Below the pieces are notes generated by a model that saw only the letters and a list, made by a program, of their open reading frames with translations, was not told the origin of the DNA and did not search any database. 64,000 nt of DNA from Atrina japonica (taxonomy: Eukaryota > Mollusca > Bivalvia > Pterioida > Pinnidae): NCBI GenBank assembly GCA_030159075.1, contig BROG01000527.1, positions 206,501 to 270,500 of the forward strand. The letters run 5' to 3'. The position numbers and the translations under genes were made by a program. Positions 63,361 to 64,000 of this stretch are shown here, piece after piece (position 1 is the first letter of the stretch; each line of letters opens with the position of its first letter).

Positions 63361-64000
63361 AACTTAAAATTGATGGTGACCTATAGCGATTGCTGTTTAT
63401 CTGTCAATGTGCGTCTGTTAACTTTTTAACATTTTCGACTTCTTCTCAAGAACCGCTGGGCTGATTTCAACCAAACATGGTCAGTAGCTTTAGTATCTGA
63501 AGGGGCATCAAAATTGTAAATTTCTTGGTCCCACCCCCAGGGGCGCCAGGAGTAGGGTCAAAACGATGAAAAAACTTGTTATTTTAAAAAATATTCTCTA
63601 CTCCAGAATCACAGAGAGGCAAACACTATATCAGTATATGTGGTTGTGATGTCCTCGATGTGCTCTACCTAAATTGTAAAATTCATGGCTCCTGGATGTA
63701 CTCAGCCTCCAGAGGTGGGACAATTTCGGGGGATTGTCAATATCCTGAAAAAGCGAGAAAGTGTCAATTTGCATGAGAACCATCAACTTTTTGTATAATC
63801 ATATGCATTTGAAAGTTGCAGGGACTGAAGCAAAGGTTAATTTGAACTTGGAAATTTTGTTGGTCCCTACTCCCCAGGGTCCCAGGGGTGGGGTCAAAAC
63901 CATAGAAAAGCAATATAATGTCAATTTCCTGAAAAACAGTTCACTTTTTGTATAGGAATATACATTTGAAACTTGCAGGGACTGAAGCAAAGATTATTTT
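63361..64000. repeat. Dispersed repeat with internal duplication
   Basis: Two related segments of about 180 bp (63720-63840 and 63900-64000) share AACTTTTTGTATAATCATAT-like sequence and TTGCAGGGACTGAAGCAAAG. Two CAGG-rich stretches (near 63538 and 63875) match each other. It runs past the window end. Confidence 0.7.

Overview
The window is AT-rich eukaryotic DNA. It has GT-AG introns, tRNA-derived SINEs, several palindromic MITE families, minisatellites and LINE relics. The repeat vocabulary (SINEs with a tRNA-like head and a CAAACAAAC tail, and the repeat around GGGCCTTGACGGTCACCTGA) looks like a bivalve mollusc. That assignment is inference from sequence texture; no species was identified.

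Two protein-coding genes can be reconstructed. Both encode class C (mGluR-type) seven-transmembrane receptors, and they lie tail to tail. Gene 1 (+ strand, 6958-36540, 16 coding exons) joins in frame through every splice junction to give a predicted protein of about 2867 residues. It has one signal peptide, FIVE consecutive Venus-flytrap (VFT, ANF-receptor/periplasmic-binding type) domains and one 7TM domain. Gene 2 (- strand, 50119-44446, 4 coding exons, about 989 residues) has the plain architecture: one VFT, a short stalk and a 7TM. Neither gene has the nine-cysteine CRD of mGluR/CaSR. A three-cysteine linker (C-x3-5-C-x1-2-C) stands in its place, and in gene 1 this linker also separates every pair of VFTs. 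Each VFT module after the first begins at a phase-0 intron placed just before a G-x-[YF] motif, or in module 4 before the related EGTF. This points to duplication of a VFT-plus-linker exon cassette. Class C receptors normally carry one VFT, so the five-VFT chain is the candidate undescribed system.

Layout: 1-6.9 kb is upstream sequence with microsatellites, one SINE, a MITE and a possible TATA promoter. 6.96-15.9 kb holds VFT1 in six small exons. 17.0-18.5 kb is VFT2 in one exon. 20.5-25.0 kb is VFT3 in three exons. 25.9-29.4 kb is VFT4 in two exons. 31.2-32.7 kb is VFT5 in one exon. 34.4-36.5 kb is the 7TM and tail. 36.8-44.3 kb is intergenic with SINEs and microsatellites. 44.4-50.1 kb is gene 2. 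50.2-52.7 kb is a 2.5-kb minisatellite upstream of gene 2. 52.7-64 kb has no recognisable gene, but holds a TTG/ATG-rich array, MITEs and a decayed non-LTR retrotransposon with a MITE inserted beside its FADD motif.

Functionally, both genes should make plasma-membrane receptors that sense an extracellular small ligand. None of the six VFTs keeps the arginine equivalent to mGluR1 Arg78 (the glutamate side-chain contact), so the ligand is probably not glutamate. Splice sites, phases and residue numbers were derived by reading the sequence; no alignment or RNA evidence was available.
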